A stretch of 64,000 nucleotides of DNA from Rhodococcus sp. 06-462-5 (GTDB taxonomy: Bacteria > Actinomycetota > Actinomycetes > Mycobacteriales > Mycobacteriaceae), in NCBI RefSeq assembly GCF_002258315.1, contig NZ_NOYD01000008.1, forward strand, positions 150,645 to 214,644, written 5' to 3'. The translations under genes were made by a program, and so were the position numbers. The notes under the pieces were generated by a model that was not told the origin of the DNA, did not search any database, and worked only from the letters and a program-made list of their open reading frames with translations. Positions 1-7,971 of this stretch are shown here, piece by piece. Every line of letters starts with the position of its first letter. The stretch's first letter is position 1.

Positions 1-855
1 GGCTACAACGATGTTCAGGGCGGCGGACTCGACGTCATGCTCGACCTCCCCGAGGATGCGTGGGCCACTGCTCGTGACCAGTTCGGTGACCGCTACGGCG
101 AGCGTGCGCGTCCCGACATCACTTCTCTCGGTTTCCCGACGTACGATCCGCGATTCCAGGATCCGAACGTGCGTAAGGCATTCTCGATGGCCATCGATCG
201 TCAGGCCATCGCGACCGCGATCTTCACCGATACCCGTACCCCGGCAGGATCTTTCGCTTCGCCCGTCGTCGACGGCTACCGCGAGGACGCCTGCGGTGCG
301 AACTGTGAGCTCAACCCGGACGAGGCCAACCGCCTGCTCGACGAGGCCGGCTTCGACCGCAGCCAGCCGGTGGACCTGTGGTTCAACGCCGGTGCGGGCC
401 ACGATTCGTGGATGACCGCGGTGGGCAACCAGTTGCGTGACAACCTGGGTGTGAACTACGCACTGCGCGGCGATCTGCAGTTCGCGCAGTACCTGCCGTT
501 GCAGGACGCCAAGGGTATGACCGGCCCGTTCCGCTCGGGCTGGATCATGGACTACCCGTCGATCTACAACTTCCTCTCCCCGTTGTACTCGGCAGCCGCA
601 ACCCCGCCGGCAGGTAGCAACTACGTCTTCTTCAACGACCCGGCATTCGACGCCGCGTTGGCCGAAGGCAACAACGCTGCAGATATCGACGCTGCAACGG
701 CGGACTACCAGAAGGCAGAGGACATCCTGATCGACCAGATGCCCGCTACCCCGCTGTTCTACGGCCTGAACCAGGCCGTGTGGTCCGATCGCGTCTCCGA
801 CGTCAAGATCGACAACCGAGGCAACATCGTTCTCGAGGACGTCGTAGTCAGCTGA
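1..855 (+). CDS. dppA: Peptide ABC transporter substrate-binding protein, C-terminal part (5' end outside window)
   Basis: This is the end of an extracytoplasmic solute-binding protein of the SBP_bac_5 (oligopeptide/dipeptide) family. The frame is open from base 1 and ends with TGA at 853-855, so the signal peptide and first lobe are missing. Visible family traits are the conserved segment around VRKAFSMAIDRQAIA (about residues 57-71 of the visible part), the PYxxP-like aromatic-rich hinge near WIMDYPSIYNFLSPLY, and a C-terminal MPATPLFYG segment. It would capture peptides outside the membrane and deliver them to the two permeases encoded downstream. Gene order matches M. tuberculosis dppABCD (from memory). 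The substrate is not determinable from sequence. Confidence 0.9.
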   Translation, partial: GYNDVQGGGLDVMLDLPEDAWATARDQFGDRYGERARPDITSLGFPTYDPRFQDPNVRKAFSMAIDRQAIATAIFTDTRTPAGSFASPVVDGYREDACGANCELNPDEANRLLDEAGFDRSQPVDLWFNAGAGHDSWMTAVGNQLRDNLGVNYALRGDLQFAQYLPLQDAKGMTGPFRSGWIMDYPSIYNFLSPLYSAAATPPAGSNYVFFNDPAFDAALAEGNNAADIDAATADYQKAEDILIDQMPATPLFYGLNQAVWSDRVSDVKIDNRGNIVLEDVVVS

Positions 856-866
856 CGACAAATTCC

Positions 867-904
867 GGTGGGTGGCAACCATGCGTGATCGGTTGTCACC
901 CACC
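867..904 (+). promoter_or_regulatory. Intergenic mRNA hairpin between the binding-protein and permease genes
   Basis: A 14-base arm at 867-880 (GGTGGGTGGCAACC) faces a 14-base arm at 891-904 with one mismatch and a 10-base loop. No T-run follows, so it is not a classic intrinsic terminator. In many importer operons such a hairpin protects the abundant binding-protein mRNA and lowers permease expression; that role here is inference. Confidence 0.6.
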
Positions 905-1002
905 GGGTCTCGTTCAACCGTGGGTCGGATACGTCTCACGCCGACCTGCGCCGGCAAGACCCGAGGCGCAGGTTCGTCCCTTGTTCAAGGAGAAGACACA
1001 CA

Positions 1003-1926
1003 GTGGGTCGCTACATCACTCGCCGATTACTGCTGACGATTCCCGTCCTGATCGGCTCCTCGTTCTTGATCTTCGCGATGGTCTACGCGCTACCGGGTGA
1101 TCCCATCCGCGCCCTCGCTGGAGATCGCCCCCTCGCCCCCGGCGTCGTCGCCCAGCTGCGAGACGAGTTCAACCTCGACGACAACCTCTTCGTGCAGTAC
1201 TTCAAGTACATCGGCGGCTTCTTCCAGGGCGACTTCGGTACCGATTTCTCCGGACGCCCCGTCCTCGACACCATCGAGCGGGCACTTCCGGTCACGGTCC
1301 GATTGACCATCGTGGCCGTCGTCATCGAGACCGTCATGGGTATCGCCGCAGGCGTGCTCGCCGCCCTCAAGCGCGGATCGTTCTTCGACAACCTGGTGCT
1401 CATCTCGACGACACTGCTGGTGTCGGTGCCGGTGTTCGTTCTCGGCTTCATCGCCCAGTTCACTCTCGGTCTCAAGCTGGGGCTCTTCCCGATCTCGGGC
1501 ATCAACGACGGCTGGTCGAGTTACCTGCTCCCCGGCCTCGTGCTCGCATCGCTGTCGATGGCCTACGTTGCTCGTCTGACGCGCACCTCGGTAGCCGAAT
1601 CGATGGCCGCGGACTACATCCGCACCGCGAAGTCGAAGGGAATCAGCAACCGGCGCATCATCGTTCGGCATGCGTTGCGCAACTCGCTGATTCCCGTCGT
1701 GACCTTCATCGGTGCCGACGTCGGCGGACTGCTGGGCGGTGCCATCGTGACCGAAACGGTGTTCAACCTGCCCGGTCTCGGCCGCGCGATCTACGACGGT
1801 CTCGCCCGTCAGGAAGGTGCCGTTGTCGTCGGCATCGTGACGCTCTTCGTGTTCTTCTACATCTTCTTCAACCTCGTGGTGGACGTTCTCTACGCGGTTC
1901 TCGATCCAAGGATTCGCTATGAATAA
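1003..1926 (+). CDS. dppB: Peptide ABC transporter permease DppB
   Basis: Inner-membrane permease of the binding-protein-dependent (BPD_transp_1) family, about 307 residues, the usual length for DppB/OppB. It starts with GTG at 1003, preceded by AAGGAG at 987-992. The N-terminal hydrophobic helix (ITRRLLLTIPVLIGSSFLIF) and the ALPGDP segment just after it are DppB/OppB hallmarks. Five further helices follow. The cytoplasmic EAA loop that docks the ATPase lies near residues 195-225 (DYIRTAKSKGISNRRI). Its last codons overlap the start of dppC by 8 bases (ATGAATAA), indicating translational coupling in one operon. Confidence 0.95.
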   Translation: MGRYITRRLLLTIPVLIGSSFLIFAMVYALPGDPIRALAGDRPLAPGVVAQLRDEFNLDDNLFVQYFKYIGGFFQGDFGTDFSGRPVLDTIERALPVTVRLTIVAVVIETVMGIAAGVLAALKRGSFFDNLVLISTTLLVSVPVFVLGFIAQFTLGLKLGLFPISGINDGWSSYLLPGLVLASLSMAYVARLTRTSVAESMAADYIRTAKSKGISNRRIIVRHALRNSLIPVVTFIGADVGGLLGGAIVTETVFNLPGLGRAIYDGLARQEGAVVVGIVTLFVFFYIFFNLVVDVLYAVLDPRIRYE

Positions 1927-2857
1927 AGAAGATTCGAGCGCAGCTCAGCACGCCGCAGACGAGGGCCAGCCCGGGAACGTCGTCACCGGCGAGGCCGTCG
2001 AGTTGGTCGGTCAGGCCAGCCTGTGGGGCAACGCGTGGAAGTTCTTGCGTAAGAGCCCGTTCTTCATCATCGGCACGTTCCTGCTGTTGGTGCTGTTGGT
2101 CATGGCGGTGTTCCCGCAGCTGTTCGCCCGGGGCATCGATCCGCGAGTGTGCTCGCTGTCCGATTCCCGTCAGAGCCCCAGCGCTGCACACTGGTTCGGC
2201 ACCGACGTCCAGGGCTGCGACTACTACGCCAACGTCATCTACGGCGCGCGGATCTCGCTGTCCATCGGTGTGCTCTCGGTCATCGGAGTGCTGATCATCG
2301 GCGTCCTCATCGGTGCTCTCGCCGGGTACTTCGGCGGAATCACCGACAGCATCCTGGCGCGCTTCACCGATGTGTTCTTCGGAATTCCGCTGCTGCTCGG
2401 TGCCCTGATCCTGCTCACCGTCACTGCCCAGCGCACCATCTTCACCGTGTCACTCGCCCTGGTGGCCTTCGGCTGGATGACGGCGATGCGTCTGGTGCGA
2501 TCGTCGGTGATCTCGATCAAGAACAGTGAATACGTCCAGGCTGCACAGGCATTGGGAGCGTCGACCTACCGCATATTGGTGCGACACATCCTGCCCAACG
2601 CTCTGGCTCCGGTGATCATCTACGCCACCATCTCGGTGGGTACGTTCATCGCGGCCGAGGCGACGCTGACCTTCCTCGGAATCGGATTGCAAGCTCCCGA
2701 GATCTCCTGGGGCCTGCAGATCAACCTCGGTCAGAACGTGTTCCTGACGGCACCGCACCTGGTGCTGTTCCCGGCCGCGTTCCTCTCCGTCACGGTGCTG
2801 GCGTTCATCATGCTCGGCGACGCACTCCGTGACGCACTCGATCCGAAACGGAACTGA
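1919..2857 (+). CDS. dppC: Peptide ABC transporter permease DppC
   Basis: Second inner-membrane permease, 312 residues. It has a hydrophilic N-terminal tail of about 45 residues, a first helix (FFIIGTFLLLVLLVMAVF), the OppC_N region with HWFGTDVQGCDYYANVIYG, and the EAA loop at SEYVQAAQALGAS near residues 200-213. It forms a heterodimer with DppB and the fused ATPase. The start ATG at 1919 overlaps the dppB stop, and the stop is separated from the next start by one base, so the three genes form a tight operon. Confidence 0.95.
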   Translation: MNKEDSSAAQHAADEGQPGNVVTGEAVELVGQASLWGNAWKFLRKSPFFIIGTFLLLVLLVMAVFPQLFARGIDPRVCSLSDSRQSPSAAHWFGTDVQGCDYYANVIYGARISLSIGVLSVIGVLIIGVLIGALAGYFGGITDSILARFTDVFFGIPLLLGALILLTVTAQRTIFTVSLALVAFGWMTAMRLVRSSVISIKNSEYVQAAQALGASTYRILVRHILPNALAPVIIYATISVGTFIAAEATLTFLGIGLQAPEISWGLQINLGQNVFLTAPHLVLFPAAFLSVTVLAFIMLGDALRDALDPKRN

Positions 2858-2858
2858 C

Positions 2859-4532
2859 ATGAGTATTGCGAAGGACACCGTTCTGAGCGTGACCGATCTG
2901 ACGGTCGAGTTCGAGGTCGAGAAGGTGTGGCGCAAGGCGGTCGACACCGTCTCGTTCACGGTCGCCTCCGGCGAGGTGCTGGCCATCGTCGGTGAATCCG
3001 GCTCCGGTAAGTCGACCACCGCCATGGCCGTCCCGGGTCTGCTGGCCGATAATTCGCGGGTGTCGGGCAGCATCAAGCTGGGTGAGAAGGAACTGGTCGG
3101 GCTGCCCGAGAAGCAGCTCGCACCCATCCGCGGCAAGAACGTCGCGGTGATTTTCCAGGAGCCCATGACGGCGCTCAATCCGGTGTACTCGATCGGCTGG
3201 CAGATCACCGAGGCCATCCGGGCGCACACCTCGCTGTCGAAGAAGGAAGCGAAAGCGCGGGCCGTCGAGCTCCTGAAGCTCGTCGAGATGCCGGATCCGG
3301 AGACGCGGGTCAACTTCTACCCGCACCAGCTCTCCGGTGGTCAGCGTCAGCGCGCCATGATCGCCCAGGCGCTGTCCTCGGATCCGTCGTTGCTGATCGC
3401 GGACGAGCCGACCACGGCTCTGGACGTGACGGTGCAGGCCGAGATTCTCGACCTGATGCGGGATCTACGTAATCGCATCGACGCCTCGATCGTGCTGATC
3501 ACCCACGACATGGGTGTGGTGGCAGACATGGCCGATCGCATCGCGGTGATGAAGGACGGCGTCATCGTCGAAACCGACGCTGCGCGAACCATATTCAAGA
3601 ATGCGTCACATCCGTACACGCAGCAGTTGCTCGCCTCGGTTCCGCACCTGGGCAGCAGCATCGAGGCCGTGACCGCCGGGAAGATCGCCGAGCCCAGTGC
3701 CGTCGAGGAGACCCGAGCACTGAGCATCGTCGACGGTGTCATCGAGTACCCGGGCCGTACCGTGTTCCGAGCCGTCGACGGGGTCAGCCTCGATATCGAG
3801 ATGGGTGAGGTCGTCGGCCTCGTCGGTGAATCCGGCTCGGGTAAGTCCACGATCGGCAAGGCCGTGGTGGGGCTGAACAAGCTCACCGGCGGCTCGTTGT
3901 CGATCGCAGGGGTCGACATCACCAACCTGTCGAATCGTGAACTGCGTTCGGTGCGAAGCAAGGTCGGCATCGTGTTCCAGGATCCGGGTTCGTCGCTGAA
4001 CCCGCGCTGGCCGATCGGACAGTCGATTGCCGAGCCGATGCTGCTGCACACCGAGCACAGCGCTGCAGATCGAAATCGAAAGGTCGAAGAACTGCTCGAC
4101 CGGGTCCACCTGTCGCGGACCATGCGCAACCGCTACCCCCACCAGTTGTCGGGTGGGCAGCGTCAGCGCGTCGGTATCGCTCGGGCACTCGCCCTCGAGC
4201 CGACGCTGCTGGTGGCCGACGAGCCGACGTCCGCACTCGACGTGTCGGTGCAGGCCAAGGTGCTCGAGCTGTTCAAGGAACTCCAGCGTGAGTACGGGTT
4301 CGCGTGCCTGTTCATCAGTCACGACCTCGCCGTCGTGGAGGTGCTGGCCAAGCGCATCGCGGTGTTGAACAAGGGCAAGTTGGCCGAGTTCGGTACGACG
4401 GATCAGATTCTGCGTCGTCCGACCAACGAGTACACCAAGCGGTTGCTCGCGGCCGTCCCGGTGCCCGACCCGGCCGAACAGGCCAAGCGTCGTCAGGCGC
4501 GCGCCGAGCTGTTGGCGGCAGGGGCGAAGTAG
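2859..4532 (+). CDS. dppD: Fused double ABC ATPase of the peptide importer (DppD-DppF type)
   Basis: Cytoplasmic motor of the importer with two complete nucleotide-binding domains in one chain, equivalent to DppD and DppF fused. Each half has a Walker A (GESGSGKST), a signature (LSGGQRQR) and a Walker B followed by DEPTTALD or DEPTSALD. Each domain ends with an oligopeptide-type C-terminal segment (NEYTKRLLAAVP in the second). I chose ATG at 2859, one base after dppC TGA, over an in-frame GTG at 2829 lying inside dppC. The length of 557 residues fits known actinobacterial DppD fusions. A single gene supplying both ATPase sites means no separate dppF is needed. Confidence 0.94.
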   Translation: MSIAKDTVLSVTDLTVEFEVEKVWRKAVDTVSFTVASGEVLAIVGESGSGKSTTAMAVPGLLADNSRVSGSIKLGEKELVGLPEKQLAPIRGKNVAVIFQEPMTALNPVYSIGWQITEAIRAHTSLSKKEAKARAVELLKLVEMPDPETRVNFYPHQLSGGQRQRAMIAQALSSDPSLLIADEPTTALDVTVQAEILDLMRDLRNRIDASIVLITHDMGVVADMADRIAVMKDGVIVETDAARTIFKNASHPYTQQLLASVPHLGSSIEAVTAGKIAEPSAVEETRALSIVDGVIEYPGRTVFRAVDGVSLDIEMGEVVGLVGESGSGKSTIGKAVVGLNKLTGGSLSIAGVDITNLSNRELRSVRSKVGIVFQDPGSSLNPRWPIGQSIAEPMLLHTEHSAADRNRKVEELLDRVHLSRTMRNRYPHQLSGGQRQRVGIARALALEPTLLVADEPTSALDVSVQAKVLELFKELQREYGFACLFISHDLAVVEVLAKRIAVLNKGKLAEFGTTDQILRRPTNEYTKRLLAAVPVPDPAEQAKRRQARAELLAAGAK

Positions 4533-4563
4533 GGGGTAAGGGGAGGGGGTACCGTCGTCTGTC

Positions 4564-5310
4564 GTGACGGACCCCCTCGCCCCGCTGCTGGAACTACCCG
4601 GAGTTCTCGACTCGGCCGAACGTGCGCGCGACGCTCTGGGCGCGGTGCATCGGCACAAGGCCAATCGTCGAGGCTGGCCGGCCACCGCCGCCGAGGCCGC
4701 GGTGCGTGCGGCCCGCTCGTCGTCGACTCTCGAGGGCGGTTCGATGGACTTTCCCCGCGAGGGCGAAGAAGGCGACCCCATCCTGGCGGGTGCGCTGCGA
4801 GTCGCGGCTGCCCTGGACGGCGACGCATTGCAGAACACGGTCTCGACGTGGAAGCGCGCACCGCTGCAGACCCTCGCACGACTGCACCTGTTGGCCGCAG
4901 CCGACCTCGTCGACGACGCCTCCGAGCTCGGCAGGCCCCGCAGCGATGCAGGTGTCGGCGAGCGACTCGACCTGCTCGCTCAACTGGTGACCGGCGGAAC
5001 CTCTGCCCCGGCCCCGGTGATCGCGGCGGTGGTCCACGGTGAACTGTTGACGCTCAAAGCTTTCGGATCGGCCGACGGCATCGTTGCGCGGGCTGCATCG
5101 CGACTGGTGGCAGCGTCGTCGGGATTCGACCCACACAACCTCGGAGTGCCGGAGGTGAGCTGGATGCGTCGGGCAAATGCCTACCGAGACGGCGCGACGG
5201 GATTCGCCGAGGGCACGGCAACCGGCGTCGGGAGTTGGGTGATCCTGTGCTGCGGGGCATTCGAAGCCGGTGCAGCAGAAGCGACTTCGATTGCCGAAGC
5301 TGCTCAATAG
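4564..5310 (+). CDS. Conserved actinobacterial hypothetical protein (Rv3662c-like)
   Basis: A 248-residue soluble protein whose position next to dppD and the HAD phosphatase matches Rv3662c of M. tuberculosis (from memory). The start GTG at 4564 lies 8 bases after TACCGT (4550-4555), so a leaderless message is possible. The region around residues 45-60 (ARSSSTLEGG) resembles the SSxIEG segment at the N-terminus of Fic-domain proteins. No HPFxxGNGR catalytic motif is present, so AMP-transfer activity is not supported. The tail is rich in small residues (GTATGVGSWVILCCGAFEAGAAE). Function unknown. Confidence 0.85.
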   Translation: MTDPLAPLLELPGVLDSAERARDALGAVHRHKANRRGWPATAAEAAVRAARSSSTLEGGSMDFPREGEEGDPILAGALRVAAALDGDALQNTVSTWKRAPLQTLARLHLLAAADLVDDASELGRPRSDAGVGERLDLLAQLVTGGTSAPAPVIAAVVHGELLTLKAFGSADGIVARAASRLVAASSGFDPHNLGVPEVSWMRRANAYRDGATGFAEGTATGVGSWVILCCGAFEAGAAEATSIAEAAQ

Positions 5311-5329
5311 GAGTTGTGCGCACGTAAAA

Positions 5330-5365
5330 GGGCGGCGATGCCGACTTGCGTCGACGTCGCCGCCC
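5330..5365 (+). terminator. GC-rich stem-loop after the Rv3662c-like gene
   Basis: GGGCGGCGA at 5330-5338 pairs perfectly with TCGCCGCCC at 5357-5365 around an 18-base loop, 19 bases after the stop codon. There is no U-run, as is common for actinobacterial terminators. It probably ends the dpp-side transcript. Confidence 0.55.
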
Positions 5366-5675
5366 GTTAGCACGGAGCGCCTGGTTACCAAGCGTGCACA
5401 GGTGGGCTGTGATGGACTACCACGTGGCCTCGGCGAGAATTCGACGGTGATGAGGTCATCCCTGCAACCGGTGCAGGGTTCTTGCTGATCACTGGCGAAT
5501 GTCGCAGGCCCACAGCGCTTCTGCCATTAGGTGGCAAGCTCCGCGTGGGTGCCGGTGTCCGTGCTGGGAATCCCGGTCGGGAGAGCGAATCTTCTCTTCC
5601 GATTCGTTCTTGGCCTTCCGTTCTTCCGTACGTCATTTGTACCCCGTGACGCTCCTCACATCAAGGGGTTGGGCG
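5366..5675. other. Gene-free stretch between convergent genes
   Basis: About 310 bases between the stem-loop and the stop of the HAD gene. Short open frames exist on both strands but none has a ribosome-binding site or recognisable family motif. A minus-strand stretch near 5430-5490 reads EPCTGCRDDLITVEF, which looks protein-like and might be a decayed gene, but I cannot identify it. Confidence 0.4.
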
Positions 5676-6521
5676 TCATCTTTTTCTTCGGAGCAGTCCG
5701 TAGGTGATCGCGCCGGCCGCGAGAGCGCTGAAACCTGCTGCGGCACTTGCCGCGACGGTCTTGCCGGACGGTGTCTGGATTCGTGATCGCAGGGAGACCG
5801 GGTTGGAGAAGGTGAGAATCGGCCATCCGCGGGAGGCCGCTTCCTTGCGCAGCGCGCGATCGGGGTTGACGGCCGTGGGATGCCCGACGGCGCGCAGCAT
5901 CGGCACGTCGGTGATCGAATCCGAGTACGCGTAGCTCTGCGTCAAGTCGTAATCGTGTTGCGCGGCCAGCGAGTTCATGGCGTCGACCTTGCCTTCGCCG
6001 TAGCAGTAGAAGTCGACCTTGCCGATGTATTTTCCTTCCACGGTCACCATGGTGGTGGCCATGCTGTGATCGGCCCCCAGTAGTTCTGCGATGGGGTGCA
6101 CGATCTCGTCGCCGGACGCCGAGACGATCACGACGTCGTGTCCGCGGAGCTTGTGGTCGGCGATGAGATCGGCGGCTTCGGCGAACACGAGGGGGTCGAC
6201 GATGTCGTGCAGCGTTTCGGCGACGACTGCTCGCACCTGTTCGACGTCCCAGCCTGCGGTCATGCTGGCGATGTGCGCACGCATGCGCTCCATCTGGTCG
6301 TGATCGGCTCCGGAGAGCAGGAACAGGAACTGCGCGTAGCTGCTCTTGAGTACGGCGCGCCGGTTGATGAGTCCTTGGTCGAAGAACGGCCTGCTGAATG
6401 CCAACGTGCTGGACTTGGCGATGATCGTCTTGTCGAGGTCGAAGAATGCCGCGACGCGCGCTGTGCGTCGGCCGGCCGGGACGTCGTCGTTGCTCGCGCT
6501 CTGGGTCACGTTTGTCACCAT
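5676..6521 (-). CDS. HAD-superfamily IB phosphatase with C-terminal membrane anchor (Rv3661-like)
   Basis: Phosphoserine-phosphatase-like hydrolase of HAD subfamily IB. With the start chosen at ATG 6521 (MVTNVTQ), motif I is FFDLDKTI near residues 24-31, with the two catalytic aspartates. Motif II is IVSASGDEI, and motif III/IV lies in the C-terminal third (AYSDSITDVPML). The last 30 residues form a hydrophobic helix followed by LLRRKR, suggesting a membrane-tethered enzyme facing the cytoplasm. The substrate is unknown. It is divergent from the 6C RNA, as Rv3661 is from its sRNA in M. tuberculosis. The longer in-frame start at 6656 would run through the sRNA promoter and has no family support. 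Confidence 0.88.
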   Translation of the reverse strand: MVTNVTQSASNDDVPAGRRTARVAAFFDLDKTIIAKSSTLAFSRPFFDQGLINRRAVLKSSYAQFLFLLSGADHDQMERMRAHIASMTAGWDVEQVRAVVAETLHDIVDPLVFAEAADLIADHKLRGHDVVIVSASGDEIVHPIAELLGADHSMATTMVTVEGKYIGKVDFYCYGEGKVDAMNSLAAQHDYDLTQSYAYSDSITDVPMLRAVGHPTAVNPDRALRKEAASRGWPILTFSNPVSLRSRIQTPSGKTVAASAAAGFSALAAGAITYGLLRRKR

Positions 6522-6605
6522 AGTGGCCGGTGGTGACCGGTGGATGTTGCGCGGTGCCACTGGCGGACTCGGCCCGATGCGGTCGAGAAAAACCGACGGT
6601 TGAAC

Positions 6606-6636
6606 TTGCAAACAAGGATGTCCACGGGTGTAGTAT
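6606..6636 (+). promoter_or_regulatory. Probable promoter of the 6C sRNA
   Basis: TTGCAA at 6606-6611 and TAGTAT at 6631-6636 are separated by 19 bases and lie just before the two C-loop hairpins. Transcription would start near 6643. The pairing of these boxes is inference. Confidence 0.5.
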
Positions 6637-6642
6637 TTTCTA

Positions 6643-6740
6643 CGAGCCCGGTTCATTCCGGGCGGTGTTCAGCCCGACCCCCCGGGGCTGAACCAGACGA
6701 CCCTCGCCTCCTCCCCCCCTGGCGAGGGTCGTCCTCTTTT
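6643..6740 (+). ncRNA. 6C small RNA (B11-type actinobacterial sRNA)
   Basis: Two hairpins each expose a run of at least six cytosines, the definition of the 6C RNA motif. Hairpin 1: GTTCAGCCC (6667-6675) pairs with GGGCTGAAC (6685-6693), with C6 at 6678-6683 in the loop. Hairpin 2: GACGACCCTCGCC (6696-6708) pairs perfectly with 6721-6733, with C7 at 6713-6719 in its loop. CTCTTTT follows, so hairpin 2 doubles as the terminator. The location between the HAD phosphatase and ssd matches B11 (6C) of M. tuberculosis, about 93 nt. The C-rich loops pair with G-rich ribosome-binding sites of target mRNAs. The 5' end is approximate. Confidence 0.92.
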
Positions 6741-6855
6741 CCGGGGTAGATCGAAAATTGGTACAGCAGTACCGGTATTCATCCACAGGCCCGAATCTAT
6801 CCACATTTCCCCAAGTCACGCGCATCTCGAGCAGATTCTCACGCACGCTTGGCGC

Positions 6856-7971
6856 ATGGAAACGGACTCGCGGCACCGAATCGCACACCCGGCAGTGACG
6901 ATGTCGATCGAACTTCGCAGCCTCCGCGAGGACGTCTACCGAATCGCCGCGGCCGCGGATTGTGTTGTGGAAGAGCAGAACTTACTGGTCGGTATCGGCT
7001 CGACACGTTCGATGTGGGACCGCTCCGGAACTATTTTGATCGATTTCGAGTCCGCTGAGACGGCAGTGTCGACCGGATTTCCGCGTCGCTCGGGCGTCAT
7101 TCTGGTCACGGACGCACCGCCGACACTCGACGACTGGCGACTCGCCACATCGCTCGGTGCCGAGCATGTGATCTCCCTGCCGTGGGACGAGGACGCACTC
7201 GTGCGCATCCTCGGCGAACCCGCGTCGGCACCGTCGGGAGACGGTGGCGTGATCGCGGTGGTCGGCGCTCGCGGAGGCGCGGGCGCATCCACTTTCGCCG
7301 CCGCACTCGGACTCTGCAGCAGCCGCTCGGGCCGACGTGCACTCCTCGTCGAGGGTGACCGGTACGGCAGCGGCCTGGACCTGCTGCTCGGCTGGGAGAG
7401 TGCTCCGGGTCTGCGGTGGTCCGGCTTGGTCGTCGAAGGTGGCCGAGTCTCCGGCGACGCTCTGCACGGGGCGCTCCCGTCCCGCGGCGGATTGTCGGTG
7501 CTGGCCCTGGGCCGATCCGACGACCGGAGCGTCGGACTCTCCGCCGTCGCCACGGCGGCTGTGCTCGATGCAGGACGCGCAGCGGGTGATCTGGTGGTGT
7601 GCGACGCCCCGCGTCATCCCAGCGACGTCTCCGACGCTCTCTACGCCGCGGCGGACCTCGTCGCGCTGGTACTTCCGGCCGAACTACGAGCCGTGACGTC
7701 GGCCGAGGCGGTGGCAGCGCATGTGGTGGATCGAAATGCCAACGTCGGCCTGGTCGTTCGTGGGCCGGCTCCTGGTGGGCTCAGAGCCGACGACATCGCC
7801 GTTGCCCTCGGGCTTCCGTTGTTGACGTCGATGCGCGCCGAGCCCGGGTTGGCCGAGCGCCTCGAACGAGGAGGTCTGGTGCTGGGCCGACGTTCACCGC
7901 TGGCCGCGGCAGCCAACGCTGTGCTCGATACGTTCGCGCACAAGCCCGGTGGACAGCGGTGGGCGGCATGA
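6856..7971 (+). CDS. ssd: Septum-site-determining / CpaE-like protein of the tad locus
   Basis: A 371-residue MinD/CpaE-like P-loop protein of the actinobacterial helicase/secretion neighbourhood (Rv3660c type). Residues 1-125 form a receiver-like N-terminal domain without an evident phospho-acceptor site. The ATPase part begins with a deviant Walker A, VGARGGAGASTFAAALG, near residues 134-150. A GDRYGSGLDLLLGWE segment follows where MinD/ParA proteins carry the second ATP-contacting region. In M. tuberculosis this protein affects septum formation; in tad systems CpaE homologues position the pilus machine. ATG at 6856 is the first in-frame start. The stop overlaps the next gene by ATGA. Confidence 0.9.
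   Translation: METDSRHRIAHPAVTMSIELRSLREDVYRIAAAADCVVEEQNLLVGIGSTRSMWDRSGTILIDFESAETAVSTGFPRRSGVILVTDAPPTLDDWRLATSLGAEHVISLPWDEDALVRILGEPASAPSGDGGVIAVVGARGGAGASTFAAALGLCSSRSGRRALLVEGDRYGSGLDLLLGWESAPGLRWSGLVVEGGRVSGDALHGALPSRGGLSVLALGRSDDRSVGLSAVATAAVLDAGRAAGDLVVCDAPRHPSDVSDALYAAADLVALVLPAELRAVTSAEAVAAHVVDRNANVGLVVRGPAPGGLRADDIAVALGLPLLTSMRAEPGLAERLERGGLVLGRRSPLAAAANAVLDTFAHKPGGQRWAA

Noticed and set aside
5676..6656. Long start (ATG 6656) for the HAD phosphatase
   Set aside because: The extra 45 residues are unlike the family and overlap the 6C sRNA promoter; ATG 6521 gives the normal N-terminus.
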